Shown: one piece after another, positions 54,858 to 63,766 of the stretch | How the letters are laid out: each line of letters starts with the position of its first letter | Numbering within the stretch: the stretch's first letter is position 1 | Source: Xanthomonas arboricola pv. juglandis | GTDB lineage: Bacteria; Pseudomonadota; Gammaproteobacteria; Xanthomonadales; Xanthomonadaceae | Reading direction: 5' to 3' | Length of the DNA stretch: 64,000 nt | Assembly: GCF_001013475.1 (NCBI RefSeq) | Contig: NZ_JZEF01000003.1 | Coordinates: forward strand, 372,001 to 436,000 | Program-made: the position numbers and the translations under genes | The notes under the pieces: generated by a model | The model's database searches: none | Told to the model about the DNA's origin: nothing | What the model saw: the letters and a program-made list of their open reading frames with translations, nothing else

Positions 54858-55673
54858 ATGCAATCCAAGTCTTCGCGTTGGCCGTGGCTGCTGGCGGTGC
54901 CGGTGGTGGCTGGCGCCGCCTGGTGGCTATTCAGCGGGTCACCCACGGCGCCGGGCGCGTTGCCTGCGCCGATCAGCCAGACCGCCAGCGCCGTGGCAGC
55001 GGCGGTGACCCCTGCGCCGCCGGCACCGGCCGGGCCGCGGCATCCGGTGCAGCAGCCCTCGGCCGATGCCGCCGACGCTGCGATTCCTGCGCTGGCACAG
55101 AGCGATGCCGCTGCGTGGCAGGCCTTGCTGGGACTGGTGCAGGACGATGGCGCCTTGTCGATCGTGCTGCGCAAGCACCTGATCGAACGCGTGGTGGTGA
55201 TGATCGACAATCTCACCCAGCCCAGCATCAGCCGTCGCGCCTCGGTGCTGCAGCCGGTGGCGGGCGAATTCGTAGTGTCCGATGCCGGCGGGAGTGTGGT
55301 GATCGATCAGGCCAATGCGGCGCGGTATGCGCCTTACGTGGCGGCGTTCACCCAGGCGGATGCGCAGGCGCTGGTGCGCAGTTATGTGCGTTTCTATCCG
55401 CTGTTCCAGCAGGCCTATGCCGATCTTGGTGCGCCGGACCGCTACTTCAACGACCGCGTGATCGACGTGATCGATCATCTATTGCGCACGCCCGACCCGG
55501 TACAGCCGATCAAGGTGCAGCGCGACGAGCGTGGCCGTTATCGTTTTGTCGATCCCGCGTTGGAGTCGCTGTCGGTCGGTCAAAAAGCGCTGCTGCGGTT
55601 GGGGCCTGCGCAAGCGGCTGCAGTGAAGGCGCAGTTGCAGCGGATCCGGACGGCGTTGCTGCAGGGACGCTGA
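54858..55673 (+). CDS. DUF3014 protein
   Basis: The 271-residue protein has one N-terminal membrane anchor (WPWLLAVPVVAGAAWWLFSG, residues 8-27), a Pro/Ala-rich linker (to about residue 65) and a conserved domain with LRKHLIERVVVMIDNLTQPS, YVRFYPLFQQAYADLGAPDR and FNDRVIDVIDHLLRTP, the pattern of DUF3014. The function is unknown. It is probably periplasmic and anchored in the inner membrane. AAGGAG lies eight bases before the ATG. A weak hairpin (55698-55719) follows the gene. Confidence 0.83.
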   Translation: MQSKSSRWPWLLAVPVVAGAAWWLFSGSPTAPGALPAPISQTASAVAAAVTPAPPAPAGPRHPVQQPSADAADAAIPALAQSDAAAWQALLGLVQDDGALSIVLRKHLIERVVVMIDNLTQPSISRRASVLQPVAGEFVVSDAGGSVVIDQANAARYAPYVAAFTQADAQALVRSYVRFYPLFQQAYADLGAPDRYFNDRVIDVIDHLLRTPDPVQPIKVQRDERGRYRFVDPALESLSVGQKALLRLGPAQAAAVKAQLQRIRTALLQGR

Positions 55674-55806
55674 CGCGGCGTGTGATGATGTGAGGAGAAG
55701 GCCGCCCGAATGCGGCCTTGCATGCATGGATGCAGCGTCGTGCGCCAGCCCAGCATGGCAACAACGCAACTTCGGCGGCACGCGATGCCTCACGCGCCGC
55801 CTTCGC

Positions 55807-56514
55807 TTACGCCGCATCCAGCTCCGGATAGTGGCGGAAGATGCCATTGGTATTGAACGCCACGCGTCGTTCGGAGGCCAGATAGGCCGCGATGCGGGGG
55901 CGGGCGGCCACGCGCTGCTGCAAGGCCTTCAGGCCGGGAAGATCGGCTGACAGCGTCTTCATGCGCTTGGGGAACATGTATTCCAGCCCGTTGATCAGCT
56001 GAAACAACGACAGATCCACATAGGAATGCGTGCCAAGCACATGCGTGCCGCCGGCCTGTTGCAGCACCTGCTCGAAGTGGCGCAGGAACTTGGGCAGGCG
56101 GTTGTCGCGCAGATCCTTGGCGCGCTTGGCTGCCTCGGCTTTCTGGTCTTCGTAATACAGGCCGGTGGCGATCGGATGATGGCTGTCGTGCACCTCGGCC
56201 ACCAGGTCGGCGATGGTCAGCTGCAACTGCAATGCCTGGATGCGCTGTGCGTCCGGGTCCGGCACCAGCTGCAGTTGCGGTCCGATGACATGCAGGATCG
56301 CCGCAACCTGCGCAACCACCGTGTCGCCGGCCTTGAGGAAGGGCGGCGCGAACGGCTGCGCGCCGGCCTGGTGGCCTTCCAGAAAGGCATTCATCACCTC
56401 ATCGCCTTCGACACGCGCCACGTCGGTGTAGTCGGCGCCGGCGTCTTCCAGTGCGAGCCGGACGAATTCGCCGCGGCCCTGCAGGCCGGTCCAGTAGTAG
56501 AGCTGATAGTGCAT
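55807..56514 (-). CDS. Glutathione S-transferase family protein
   Basis: The 235-residue protein has an N-terminal thioredoxin-like domain (YQLYYWTGLQGRGEFVRLAL, residues 2-21) with the Tyr expected to activate glutathione, and a long all-helical C-terminal domain (DLVAEVHDSHHPIATGLYYE, YVDLSLFQLINGLEYMFPKR). The pattern resembles sigma- and alpha-type GSTs. The substrate is unknown. It stands alone between convergent DUF3014 and the GIY-YIG gene. Confidence 0.85.
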   Translation of the reverse strand: MHYQLYYWTGLQGRGEFVRLALEDAGADYTDVARVEGDEVMNAFLEGHQAGAQPFAPPFLKAGDTVVAQVAAILHVIGPQLQLVPDPDAQRIQALQLQLTIADLVAEVHDSHHPIATGLYYEDQKAEAAKRAKDLRDNRLPKFLRHFEQVLQQAGGTHVLGTHSYVDLSLFQLINGLEYMFPKRMKTLSADLPGLKALQQRVAARPRIAAYLASERRVAFNTNGIFRHYPELDAA

Positions 56515-56559
56515 GCGCTGCTCCGCGATCGATGGCGCTACAGCGTAGAAACCGCGTGG

Positions 56560-56868
56560 CTAGGCGGGCGTGATCGAAGCGTCAGCCGGCTGTGACCCGA
56601 TATCGTCGTGCGGTTGCGCCAGCAACCAGGCCAGCTTGCGCGCGCGCGGTTGCTGCTTGAGCTGCCACTCTGCGCGCGAGGCGGTGGCGCGGTCCGCATA
56701 CGGATGGCTGGCAAGCAGTTCCAGCGGCGGGTTTGCACGGGTATAGCGCGCGCCGGTCCCGCGCTGATGCGCCTGGAAGCGCCGTTCCAGATCGTTGGTG
56801 ATGCCAGCGTAATAGCTGCCGTTGCGACATAGCAGCAGATAGAGGTGCCAGGGCTTGGGTGCATCCAT
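56560..56868 (-). CDS. GIY-YIG domain protein (YhbQ/UPF0213 type)
   Basis: The 102-residue protein has the GIY-YIG nuclease-like pattern [20 protein letters not shown] followed by [20 protein letters not shown] and the Glu-containing helix [19 protein letters not shown]. Family members YhbQ and similar are small nuclease-like proteins of unclear role. The ATG at 56868 ([12 protein letters not shown]) is chosen; an upstream extension is not conserved. Confidence 0.85.
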   Translation of the reverse strand: MDAPKPWHLYLLLCRNGSYYAGITNDLERRFQAHQRGTGARYTRANPPLELLASHPYADRATASRAEWQLKQQPRARKLAWLLAQPHDDIGSQPADASITPA

Positions 56869-56961
56869 GGGCCCATTATCGCCATTGGCCTGGTGTCGTG
56901 TGCAGCGATGGTCTTGGCGAGCGCTGGGCAGGGACGGTCGACACGCGGCGGCGCGTGAGTG

Positions 56962-56986
56962 AATAACCACCTAAACATTGGTTATT
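56962..56986. promoter_or_regulatory. Putative LysR-type operator upstream of sulfonate operon
   Basis: AATAACC (56962-56968) and GGTTATT (56980-56986) form a perfect 7-bp inverted repeat with an 11-base AT-rich spacer, 158 bases before the receptor start. CysB/Cbl-like LysR regulators bind sites of this type at sulfur genes. The assignment rests on symmetry and context only. Confidence 0.45.
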
Positions 56987-57143
56987 TGACGCTCGCGGCC
57001 GCTGCAAACAGCATGCGCTACTGCGTTGCAGCGCCGTGTCGGCCTGCGCTGCGGCCGGGTCGCCGTGCATGCATGGCGACCGCCAATTCGCAAGAAATCT
57101 CCCCACGCTGCTGCACGACAGCCGACGCCACGAAAGGACGTAC

Positions 57144-59399
57144 ATGCCTGCGCGACACCGGACCTCTGCAAGGATCCTCGCTGCTTCGAGATGGTTGGTC
57201 AGGCCGCAGGTGCTGGCGTGGAGTCTGGCGTGGGCATGTGCGCCGGTGCTGGCCGATGAAGTGGGCGAGGCTGCTGCGACGCCGGAGCACGCCGCGCAGA
57301 CCCTGGGCGCGGTCACGGTGACCGCCACGCGCCGCGAAACCACCTTGCAGCAGGCGCCGGTGGCGGTGTCGGTGGTGCAGGGCGAGACGCTGGAGCGCGA
57401 AAACCGCAACAGCGTGGCCGACCTGCCGGCGCTGGTGCCCAGCCTGAGCTTTCGCAACGGTGCCTCCAACAAGGACACCTCGTTGTTCCTGCGTGGCGTG
57501 GGCACCATTTCCACCTCGCCAGGGGTCGAGCCCAGTGTGGCGACGGTGATCGACGGCGTGGTGCTGGGGCGTCCGGGCCAGGCCACGCTGGACCTGCTCG
57601 ATGTCGAGCGCATCGAGGTCCTGCGGGGGCCGCAGGGCACCTTGTTCGGCAAGAATGCCTCGGCCGGCGTGCTCAATATCGTCAGCAAGCCGGCGCCGGA
57701 GCTGTTCGGTGGCTATGTGGATTACTCGCACTTCGGTGGCGGCGACGAAGACCGCGTGCGTGCCAGCGTCGGCGGCACGCTGGTGCCGGAGCTGCTCAAG
57801 GCCAGCGTGTCGGCGTTGTGGGCCGACTACGGCGGCAACGTGCGCAACGTGGCCGACGGCCAGACCGTCAACGGCTACCGGCGCGCCGGCGCGCGCTTGC
57901 GGCTGGACCTGAGCCCGAACCCTGGCTTGAACGCGACGTTGCTCGCCGACTACCTGCAATCGCACAGCGACGCGCCCAGCGGTGTGGTGGTGGACAGCAC
58001 GCGTACCGACTTCGCCGCGGCGCTGGCACCGGCCATCGCCAGGGACGACAACCGCCAGATCAACAGCGATTACCGCACGTATCTGGACGACATCAACAAG
58101 GGCGCCTCGCTGCAGCTGGACCAGCAACTCGGCGATGCGCTGCTGACCTCGATCAGCGCGTGGCGGCAGTGGGACAACACCCAGTTCCAGGATGGCGATC
58201 GCACCGCGCAACGCAGCGCGGCGTTTCCTGCCTCGCACGACCGTGGCGACCTGGGCTACACGCAATATTCGCAGGAAGTGCGCATCCAGACCCCGCGCGA
58301 CCGTGCGGTGGAAGCAGTCGCCGGGCTGTATTACCTGCATGCGCGCAATGACGAAACCTACCGCCGCACGGTGACGACGCCCACCGCCAGCAGCGTGGGC
58401 GTGGCCGATTACGCCACCCGCGCGGAAACCTATGCCGCCTTCGGCGAGGCCACCTGGCATTGGCGCCCGGATCTGCGTGCGCTGCTGGGCGCGCGCTTCA
58501 CCCGCGACACGCTCGACTACCGGCATCAGCGCGTGTCCAGCTCGGCAACCGCAGTCACCGGCATCCAGCCGTCCACCGCAAGCAGCGGCAGCACCGCAGA
58601 AAACGGCGTGTCCGGCCGCGCCGGCCTGCAATACGACGTCGATGCGCGGACCACCGGTTACATCACCTATTCGCGCGGCTACAAGGGCCCGGCTTACAAC
58701 GTGTTCTTCAATATGCAGCCGCGCGATACGCCGGCGCTGAAACCGGAGACCTCCAATGCCTGGGAGCTGGGCCTGAAGGCGCGCGCCCTGGACGATCGCC
58801 TCAGTGCGAATGTGGCGCTGTTCCATACCGAATACACCAACTACCAGGCCAACTTCTTCGACACCGTGGCCGGGCAGGTGGTGACGCGCCTGATCAACGC
58901 CGGGCAGGTGCGCACGCAGGGCCTGGAACTGGATCTGGACTACCGGCCCACCGAGCGGCTCAGCCTGGCCGCCTCGCTGGCCTACACGCAGGCGCGCATC
59001 CAGCGGTTTGCCTGCCCCACCGCAGCGGCGGCCAACTGCAATGTCGATGGCCGGCCGTTGCCGTTTTCGCCGGACTGGAAGGGCAATCTGCGTGCTGGTT
59101 ACCGGGTGCCGTTGCGCGGCAGCCTGGCGCTGGAATTCAACGGCGACGTGAGCTGGCAGGACAGCGTGCAGTACGACCTCAGCCAGACCCCGCAGACCAT
59201 CCAGGGCCCGTACGCGATCTGGAATGCCAGCATCGCGCTTGCCGACGATGTGCATGGCTGGCGGTTGGCGGTGCTTGGCCGCAATCTCGGCGACCGCTCA
59301 TACGCCCCGTTGCTGGCCAATGCCACCGGCAACGTGTTCCGGCTGGTGCCGCGCGACGACCAGCGCTATGTCGGGCTGCAACTGCACAAGGATTTTTGA
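57144..59399 (+). CDS. TonB-dependent receptor of a sulfonate operon
   Basis: The 751-residue outer-membrane transporter has a signal peptide (cleavage near residues 33-38, APVLA|DE), a TonB-box region (LGAVTVTATRRETTLQQAPV), a plug (ENRNSVADLPALVPSLSFRN, VERIEVLRGPQGTLFGKNAS) and a barrel ending YVGLQLHKDF. Its place at the head of a run of ssu-like genes suggests that it brings sulfonates or sulfate esters through the outer membrane. AAAGGA precedes the ATG at 57144. The longer frame from 57036 has no ribosome binding site. Confidence 0.88.
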   Translation: MPARHRTSARILAASRWLVRPQVLAWSLAWACAPVLADEVGEAAATPEHAAQTLGAVTVTATRRETTLQQAPVAVSVVQGETLERENRNSVADLPALVPSLSFRNGASNKDTSLFLRGVGTISTSPGVEPSVATVIDGVVLGRPGQATLDLLDVERIEVLRGPQGTLFGKNASAGVLNIVSKPAPELFGGYVDYSHFGGGDEDRVRASVGGTLVPELLKASVSALWADYGGNVRNVADGQTVNGYRRAGARLRLDLSPNPGLNATLLADYLQSHSDAPSGVVVDSTRTDFAAALAPAIARDDNRQINSDYRTYLDDINKGASLQLDQQLGDALLTSISAWRQWDNTQFQDGDRTAQRSAAFPASHDRGDLGYTQYSQEVRIQTPRDRAVEAVAGLYYLHARNDETYRRTVTTPTASSVGVADYATRAETYAAFGEATWHWRPDLRALLGARFTRDTLDYRHQRVSSSATAVTGIQPSTASSGSTAENGVSGRAGLQYDVDARTTGYITYSRGYKGPAYNVFFNMQPRDTPALKPETSNAWELGLKARALDDRLSANVALFHTEYTNYQANFFDTVAGQVVTRLINAGQVRTQGLELDLDYRPTERLSLAASLAYTQARIQRFACPTAAAANCNVDGRPLPFSPDWKGNLRAGYRVPLRGSLALEFNGDVSWQDSVQYDLSQTPQTIQGPYAIWNASIALADDVHGWRLAVLGRNLGDRSYAPLLANATGNVFRLVPRDDQRYVGLQLHKDF

Positions 59400-59401
59400 C
59401 G

Positions 59402-59467
59402 ATGTCCGTGATGTTTGTTGATGCTGATTCGAGTAATGCAGGCGCACCGCACGGTGGGCTGCGATGA
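59402..59467 (+). CDS. 21-residue ORF linking receptor and monooxygenase genes
   Basis: This tiny ORF (MSVMFVDADSSNAGAPHGGL plus a final Arg) starts two bases after the receptor stop and ends in an ATGA that overlaps the start of the monooxygenase gene. It could keep ribosomes moving into the next gene. It has no recognisable ribosome binding site of its own, so it may be only a spacer. Confidence 0.35.
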   Translation: MSVMFVDADSSNAGAPHGGLR

Positions 59468-60792
59468 GCGCTGCACGACAGCTCTCGCTCGGTGCGTTCC
59501 TGATGGCCACCGGCCACCACGTGGCCGCCTGGCGGCACCCGCAGGCCAGTGCCGACCCGCTGGTGTTCGACCATTATCGCGAGATGGTGCGCATCGCCGA
59601 AGCCGCCAAGTTCGATGCGGTGTTCGTGGCCGACAGCCTGGCTGCGGCGGGTGGGCCGGTGGCGTCGCGGATGGCGCGCTCCAGCCTGTTCGAACCGCTC
59701 ACGCTGCTGAGCGCGTTGGCGGTGGTGAGCGAGCGCATCGGCCTGATCGCCACCATGACCACCAGCTACAACGAGCCGTATCACGTGGCGCGCAAGTTCG
59801 CCTCGCTGGATCATCTGTCCGGTGGGCGTGCCGGCTGGAATCTGGTCACCTCCGATGCCGCCGACGAAGCATTGAACTTCAACCGCGACGCGCATTACGT
59901 GCATGCCGAGCGCTATGCGCGGGCGCGCGAATTCCAGCAGGTGGTCGCGGGGCTGTGGGACAGCTGGGACGACGATGCCTTCATCGCCGACACCGCTGCG
60001 GGCGTGCACTACGATCCGGCGCGGCTGCATGTGCTGGATCATCGCGGTGCGCACTTCCAGGTCCGCGGCCCGCTGAACATCGCGCGTGCGCCGCAGGGGC
60101 ATCCGGTGCTGGTGCAGGCGGGCTCGTCCGAGCCCGGGCGCGCGCTGGCTGCGGAAACCGCCGAGGTGGTGTTCACCGCGCAATCGTCGCTGGCCAAGGC
60201 GCGGGCGTTCTATGCCGACATCAAGGGGCGGCTGGAACAGTTCGGGCGCGCGCGCGATGCGTTGAAGGTGATGCCGGGTGTGTTCATCGTGGTCGGGCAG
60301 AGCCAGGCCGAGGCGCAGGACAAGTTCGCGCAGTTCCAGGAGCTGGTGGAGCCGGAGGTCGGCATTGCGCTGCTGTCGCGCATGCTGGGCAACTTCGATC
60401 TGTCCGGCTATCCGCCCGATGGCCCGTTGCCGGAATTGCCGCTCACCGAAACCGGCCAGCGCAGCCGCCAGCAGTTGTTCACCGAGCTGGCCGGACAGGA
60501 GCAACTGAGCATTGCCCAGCTCGGTCGGCGCATCGCCGGCGGACGCGGGCACTACAGCCTGATCGGCACGCCGACACAGATTGCCGACGAGCTGCAGGCC
60601 TGGTTCGAAGGCGGGGCCGCGGACGGTTTCAACGTGCTGGTGCCACATCTGCCCGGCGGCCTGGCCGATGTGGCCACGCACGTGGTGCCCGAGCTGCAGC
60701 GGCGTGGACTGTTCCGGCGTGAATATGCAGGACGCACCCTGCGCGATCATCTGGGGCTGGCACGCCCCGTCAATCGCTTCAGCGCACGCTGA
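59464..60792 (+). CDS. FMNH2-dependent monooxygenase (NtaA/SnaA/DszA/SoxA type)
   Basis: The 442-residue flavin-dependent luciferase-like enzyme has LGAFLMATGHHVAAWRHPQA, FDAVFVADSLAAAGGPVAS, HLSGGRAGWNLVTSDAADEA, FNRDAHYVHAERYARAREFQ and PVLVQAGSSEPGRALAAETA. Related enzymes desulfonate or oxidise organosulfur compounds and chelators with FMNH2 from a partner reductase. In this operon it likely releases sulfite from an imported sulfonate. No flavin reductase gene is visible in the window. The sequence differs from classic SsuD in length and motifs. Confidence 0.88.
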   Translation: MSAARQLSLGAFLMATGHHVAAWRHPQASADPLVFDHYREMVRIAEAAKFDAVFVADSLAAAGGPVASRMARSSLFEPLTLLSALAVVSERIGLIATMTTSYNEPYHVARKFASLDHLSGGRAGWNLVTSDAADEALNFNRDAHYVHAERYARAREFQQVVAGLWDSWDDDAFIADTAAGVHYDPARLHVLDHRGAHFQVRGPLNIARAPQGHPVLVQAGSSEPGRALAAETAEVVFTAQSSLAKARAFYADIKGRLEQFGRARDALKVMPGVFIVVGQSQAEAQDKFAQFQELVEPEVGIALLSRMLGNFDLSGYPPDGPLPELPLTETGQRSRQQLFTELAGQEQLSIAQLGRRIAGGRGHYSLIGTPTQIADELQAWFEGGAADGFNVLVPHLPGGLADVATHVVPELQRRGLFRREYAGRTLRDHLGLARPVNRFSAR

Positions 60793-60808
60793 CTCACCGG
60801 ATACCCTG

Positions 60809-61849
60809 ATGACCTATCTCGCACATCCCGATCGTTACGACCGCATCGCCTACCGCCGTGTCGGCCGCAGCGGCCTTGTCCTGCCTGCGCTGTCGCTGGG
60901 CCTGTGGCACAACTTCGGCGACAGCACACCGATCGACACGCAGCGCGCATTGCTGCGGACCGCCTTCGACCTGGGCATCACCCATTTCGATCTGGCCAAC
61001 AATTACGGCCCGCCGTATGGCAGCGCGGAAATCAACTTCGGCCGCCTGCTGCGTGAAAACTTCAAGCCGTATCGCGATGAATTGATCCTCTCCACCAAGG
61101 CCGGCTGGGACATGTGGCCGGGTCCGTACGGGCAGGGCGGCAGTTCGCGCAAATACCTGCTGTCCAGCCTGGATCAGAGCCTGCAGCGGCTGGGCGTGGA
61201 CTACGTGGACATCTTCTACTCGCACCGCTTCGATGCGGACACGCCGCTGGAAGAGACCGCCGGCGCATTGGCCAGCGCGGTGCAGCAGGGCAAGGCGCTG
61301 TATGTGGGCGTGTCGTCGTATTCGGCGGCGCGCACGCGCGAGATCGCCGCGTTGCTGCGCGAGTGGAAGGTGCCGCTGCTGATCCACCAGCCGGCCTACA
61401 ACCTGTTCAATCGCTGGGCCGAGCACGAGCTGTTCGATGCGACCGACGAGGTCGGCGCCGGGGTGATTGCATTCACGCCACTGGCGCAGGGCCTGTTGAC
61501 CGGCAAGTACCTCAATGGCGTACCCGGCGACGCGCGCGTGAATCGTCCCGGTGGCGACTCGCTGCGGCCGGAACATCTGTCCGAGGCCAACCTGCAGCGC
61601 GCACGTGGGCTGGATGCGATCGCGCAGCGGCGTGGGCAGAGTCTGGCGCAGCTGGCCCTGGCCTGGGTGCTGCGCGACCCGCGGGTGAGCTCGGCACTGC
61701 TGGGCGCCAGCCGCCCGGAGCAGTTGATCGAAAACGTCGCGGCCTTGCAGACGCCCGAGTTCAGTGCGGACGAGTTGGCCGAGATCGACCGCTTTGCGGT
61801 CGAAGGTGGCGTCAACCTCTGGGAAAAACCGTCCACCGATTGGCAATGA
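60809..61849 (+). CDS. Aldo/keto reductase (YghZ/MgrA type)
   Basis: A 346-residue NADPH-dependent reductase of the AKR14-like group. It has YRRVGRSGLVLPALSLGLWH, the catalytic Asp/Tyr segment THFDLANNYGPPYGSAEINF, Lys in ILSTKAGWDMWPGPYG, His in VDIFYSHRFDADTPLEETAG and the cofactor segment QLIENVAALQ. Related enzymes reduce glyceraldehyde-3-phosphate and methylglyoxal. In this operon it may reduce the aldehyde left after desulfonation. It starts 16 bases after the monooxygenase. Confidence 0.88.
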   Translation: MTYLAHPDRYDRIAYRRVGRSGLVLPALSLGLWHNFGDSTPIDTQRALLRTAFDLGITHFDLANNYGPPYGSAEINFGRLLRENFKPYRDELILSTKAGWDMWPGPYGQGGSSRKYLLSSLDQSLQRLGVDYVDIFYSHRFDADTPLEETAGALASAVQQGKALYVGVSSYSAARTREIAALLREWKVPLLIHQPAYNLFNRWAEHELFDATDEVGAGVIAFTPLAQGLLTGKYLNGVPGDARVNRPGGDSLRPEHLSEANLQRARGLDAIAQRRGQSLAQLALAWVLRDPRVSSALLGASRPEQLIENVAALQTPEFSADELAEIDRFAVEGGVNLWEKPSTDWQ

Positions 61850-61860
61850 GGAACGCTCCG

Positions 61861-62844
61861 ATGCGCTACCGCTTTTTGATTGCTGCGTTGCTGTTGTCCG
61901 GCATCGCGTGGCTGCAACCCGCAGCGGCGGCCGAGCCGGCGCAGTTGCGTATCGGCTATCAGAAAGCGGTGTCCAGCCTGGTGCTGGCCAAGCAGCATCG
62001 GTTGCTGGAGCAGCGCTTCCCGCGCACCAGAATCAGCTGGGTCGAGTTTCCAGCCGGCCCGCAGCTGCTGGAAGCCTTGAACGTGGGCAGCATCGACCTG
62101 GGCGGTGCGGGTGATATTCCGCCGCTGTTTGCGCAGGCCGCCGGTGCCGATCTGCTGTACGTGGGCTGGGTGCCGCCCACGCCCAAGGCTGAGACGATTC
62201 TGGTGCCGGCCAAGAGCACGCTGCGGCGCGTGGCCGACCTCAAGGGCAAGCGGGTGGCCTTCCAGAAGGGTTCCAGCGCGCACAACCTGCTGCTGCGGTT
62301 GTTGGCCAAGTCCGGCCTGAGCATGCGCGACATCACGCCGTTGTATCTGTCGCCGGCCAACGCACGTGCGGCATTCGCGGCCGGGCAGGTGGATGCCTGG
62401 GCGATCTGGGACCCGTGGTATTCGGCATTGACGCTGGATGGCAGCGCACGCCTGCTCGCCAACGGCGAAGGGCTGGGATTGACCGGCGGGTTCTTTCTGT
62501 CCTCGCGGCGTTACGCCACCGCGTGGGGTCCGTTCGTGCAGCAGGTGATGCTGCAGCTCAACCAGGCCGATGGCTTGCTGGAGCGCGACCGCGCCGGCAG
62601 CATCAAGGTGCTGGCGCAGGTCAGCGGGCTGTCGCCTGCAGTGGTCGAGCGCACGCTGGCGCATCGCCCGCCGGCCAGCGTGCAACCGCTCAGCGCCGAG
62701 GTCATCAAGGCGCAGCAGGCCACTGCCGATCTGTTCTACGCGCAGCGCCTGTTGCCCAAGCGCGTGCTGGTGGCCCCGGCGGTATGGCGGGCGCCCGCGG
62801 TTGCCGCGGTGCAAGCGGCAGGCAAGCAGGCGGCGGGCAAGTGA
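61861..62844 (+). CDS. ssuA: Sulfonate ABC transporter substrate-binding protein
   Basis: The 327-residue periplasmic protein has a signal peptide (MRYRFLIAALLLSGIAWLQP, cleavage near AAA|AE) and the SsuA/TauA pattern LRIGYQKAVSSLVLAKQHRL, LNVGSIDLGGAGDIPPLFAQ, LKGKRVAFQKGSSAHNLLLR and AWAIWDPWYSAL. It captures aliphatic sulfonates for import. An ATG at 61846 overlapping the reductase stop is an alternative start. The ATG at 61861, with GAGGAACG upstream, gives a better signal peptide. Confidence 0.9.
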   Translation: MRYRFLIAALLLSGIAWLQPAAAAEPAQLRIGYQKAVSSLVLAKQHRLLEQRFPRTRISWVEFPAGPQLLEALNVGSIDLGGAGDIPPLFAQAAGADLLYVGWVPPTPKAETILVPAKSTLRRVADLKGKRVAFQKGSSAHNLLLRLLAKSGLSMRDITPLYLSPANARAAFAAGQVDAWAIWDPWYSALTLDGSARLLANGEGLGLTGGFFLSSRRYATAWGPFVQQVMLQLNQADGLLERDRAGSIKVLAQVSGLSPAVVERTLAHRPPASVQPLSAEVIKAQQATADLFYAQRLLPKRVLVAPAVWRAPAVAAVQAAGKQAAGK

Positions 62845-62971
62845 TGCGTGGAAGCACGAATACACTCGCAAGCAGGAGCGCATGCGCAGGCCGGAACGCA
62901 TGCCGAGCATCCGTGAGCGGCCAGGCGCACGTCGTTGTTTCGCTGCATTGCCCAACCAACAAGGCTGCGCG

Positions 62972-63766
62972 ATGAGTCACCGCGCGCAGCGATTAGGCAA
63001 CGTGCTGGTGCCCTGGCTAGTGCCGCTGGCCTTGCTGGTGGCCTGGCAGGTCGCGGCCTCCGGCGGCTGGCTGCCGCAGCGCATCCTGCCTGCACCGGAT
63101 GCGGTATTGTGTGCCGCAGTGACGTTGGTGCAAACCGGCGAGTTGTGGCAACACCTGGCAATCAGCAGCTGGCGTGCGGCCGTGGGCCTGGCCATCGGCG
63201 GTAGCATCGGGTTTGCGCTGGGCCTGCTCACCGGCGTGTCGCGCGTGGCCGAACGCCTGCTCGACAGCGCCTTGCAGATGCTGCGCAACGTGCCGCATCT
63301 GGCGCTGATTCCGCTGGTGATCCTGTGGTTCGGGATCGACGAGGGCGCCAAGCTGTTTCTGGTGGCGCTGGGCACCTTCTTCCCGATCTATCTCAATACC
63401 TATCACGGCATCCGCAGCGTGGACCCGGCCTTGATCGAGATGGCGCGCAATTACGGCTTGCGCGGCCCGCAGCTGTTTGTCGATGTGTTGTTGCCCGGTG
63501 CGTTGCCGTCGATTCTGGTCGGCTTGCGCTTTGCGTTGGGCCTGATGTGGCTGACCCTGATCGTGGCCGAAACCATTTCCGCCAGTTCCGGCATCGGCTA
63601 TCTGGCCACCAACGCACGCGAGTTTCTGCAGACCGACATCGTGGTGGTGGCCATCGTGCTGTACGCGCTGCTCGGCAAGCTGGCCGATATGGCCGCACGC
63701 GGGCTGGAAGCCTGGTGGCTGGGCTGGCATCCGGCGCAGCAACAGCGAGCGGAGCTGCGCCGATGA
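62972..63766 (+). CDS. ssuC: Sulfonate ABC transporter permease
   Basis: The 264-residue inner-membrane protein has about six helices and the ABC-coupling EAA loop [20 protein letters not shown] followed by [20 protein letters not shown], as in SsuC and TauC. The start ATG at 62972 ([10 protein letters not shown]) fits the family. The 127-base gap after ssuA is longer than the other spacings and contains no other feature. Its stop overlaps the ssuB start by four bases. Confidence 0.92.
   Translation: MSHRAQRLGNVLVPWLVPLALLVAWQVAASGGWLPQRILPAPDAVLCAAVTLVQTGELWQHLAISSWRAAVGLAIGGSIGFALGLLTGVSRVAERLLDSALQMLRNVPHLALIPLVILWFGIDEGAKLFLVALGTFFPIYLNTYHGIRSVDPALIEMARNYGLRGPQLFVDVLLPGALPSILVGLRFALGLMWLTLIVAETISASSGIGYLATNAREFLQTDIVVVAIVLYALLGKLADMAARGLEAWWLGWHPAQQQRAELRR

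Noticed and set aside
55698..55719. Terminator after the DUF3014 gene
   Set aside because: The 8-bp hairpin is not followed by a T run, so terminator function is weakly supported.
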